A stretch of 6,638 bases of DNA, taken from assembly GCA_002315275.1 (NCBI GenBank), contig DCGN01000079.1:24770-31407 (forward strand), in the 5' to 3' direction. A model generated the notes under the pieces. The model saw nothing but the letters and a program-made list of their open reading frames with translations, was not told the origin of the DNA and did not search any database. The position numbers were made by a program, and so were the translations under genes. The stretch is from Clostridiales bacterium UBA1777. Its GTDB lineage: Bacteria; Bacillota; Clostridia; Oscillospirales; Oscillospiraceae. Within the stretch, counting starts at the first letter, position 1, and the number at the start of each line of letters is the position of its first letter. Positions 6,416 through 6,638 of the stretch are shown in pieces.

Positions 6416-6450
6416 ATCCGCATCGGTGAAGAGTTTGCGGTAGAGATTGT

Positions 6451-6638
6451 TTAGAGATCGAGTTCGTAGGCTTTGTGAAGTATCTGTCCGTAGGTCGGAT
6501 TCTCCGTTGTTGTCTCCAGCCAGTTCGCCAGTTTCTCCATGTTTTCTGGTTTGCCTATCATTGCTGCCAGTGTCCTTACTTGATCCCTCGTTACTCCTCT
6601 CGTCTGCAGGTGTTTCCTGATTATCGCTCCGGCCTCGC
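6451..6638 (-). CDS. C-terminal end of an upstream mobile-element gene (partial)
   Basis: The last 61 codons of a gene entering from the right edge, ending at TAA (6451-6453). The translation alternates charged and hydrophobic residues like a real helical protein, with segments VRTLAAMIGKPENMEKLANWL and NPTYGQILHKAYELDL near the end. The competing frame over the same bases is a low-complexity run of S, T, N, G, D and R. No family recognised. Its stop is 35 bases before the ATG of the 1092-residue gene, which lies in the -1 frame relative to it, so the two are surely co-transcribed. It could be a separate structural protein or the preceding part of one long polyprotein. Confidence 0.75.
   Translation of the reverse strand, partial: EAGAIIRKHLQTRGVTRDQVRTLAAMIGKPENMEKLANWLETTTENPTYGQILHKAYELDL

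Noticed and set aside
6416..6638. N-terminal extension of the 1092-residue protein to the window edge
   Set aside because: The frame is open, but over 6451-6638 it gives a low-complexity polar string with no start codon, while the neighbouring frame gives a convincing protein end.

Overview
The window joins a housekeeping amino-acid operon to the end of a phage- or mobile-element-like gene block. All clear genes are on the minus strand. The proteins look clostridial, probably Oscillospiraceae/Ruminococcus-like gut Firmicutes, judging by a monofunctional ACT-type aspartokinase of 436 aa, a compact homoserine dehydrogenase, strong GGAGG-type ribosome sites and the style of the phage protein. 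This assignment rests on family resemblance only.

Left part (1-2746): an aspartate-family operon read right to left, hom - lysC - asd. hom and lysC overlap by 4 bases (GTGA), and lysC and asd are 18 bases apart. asd is cut by the left edge. LysC makes aspartyl-phosphate, Asd reduces it to aspartate semialdehyde and Hom reduces that to homoserine. These are the first three steps toward threonine and methionine, and the first two also feed lysine.

Middle (2747-3136): about 390 bases without a convincing gene but dense in signals. A good promoter for the operon carries a near-perfect palindrome over its -10 and spacer. An opposite-facing promoter shares the same -35 site, so the arrangement is mirror-symmetric. 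Beyond it lie a weak 28-codon ORF, an inverted repeat and a cluster of GTTGCAC repeats at roughly helical spacing. A strong intrinsic terminator follows for the gene on the right. I read this gap as the probable boundary between the resident chromosome and an integrated element.

Right part (3137-6638): a 1092-residue protein of the kind found in large phage/conjugative-element 'polyvalent' proteins (LPD38-like by recollection), with several hydrophobic helices. It is preceded by the last 61 codons of another gene in a different frame. No integrase, portal, capsid or lysis gene is visible, so the nature of the element (prophage or conjugative element) cannot be settled here.
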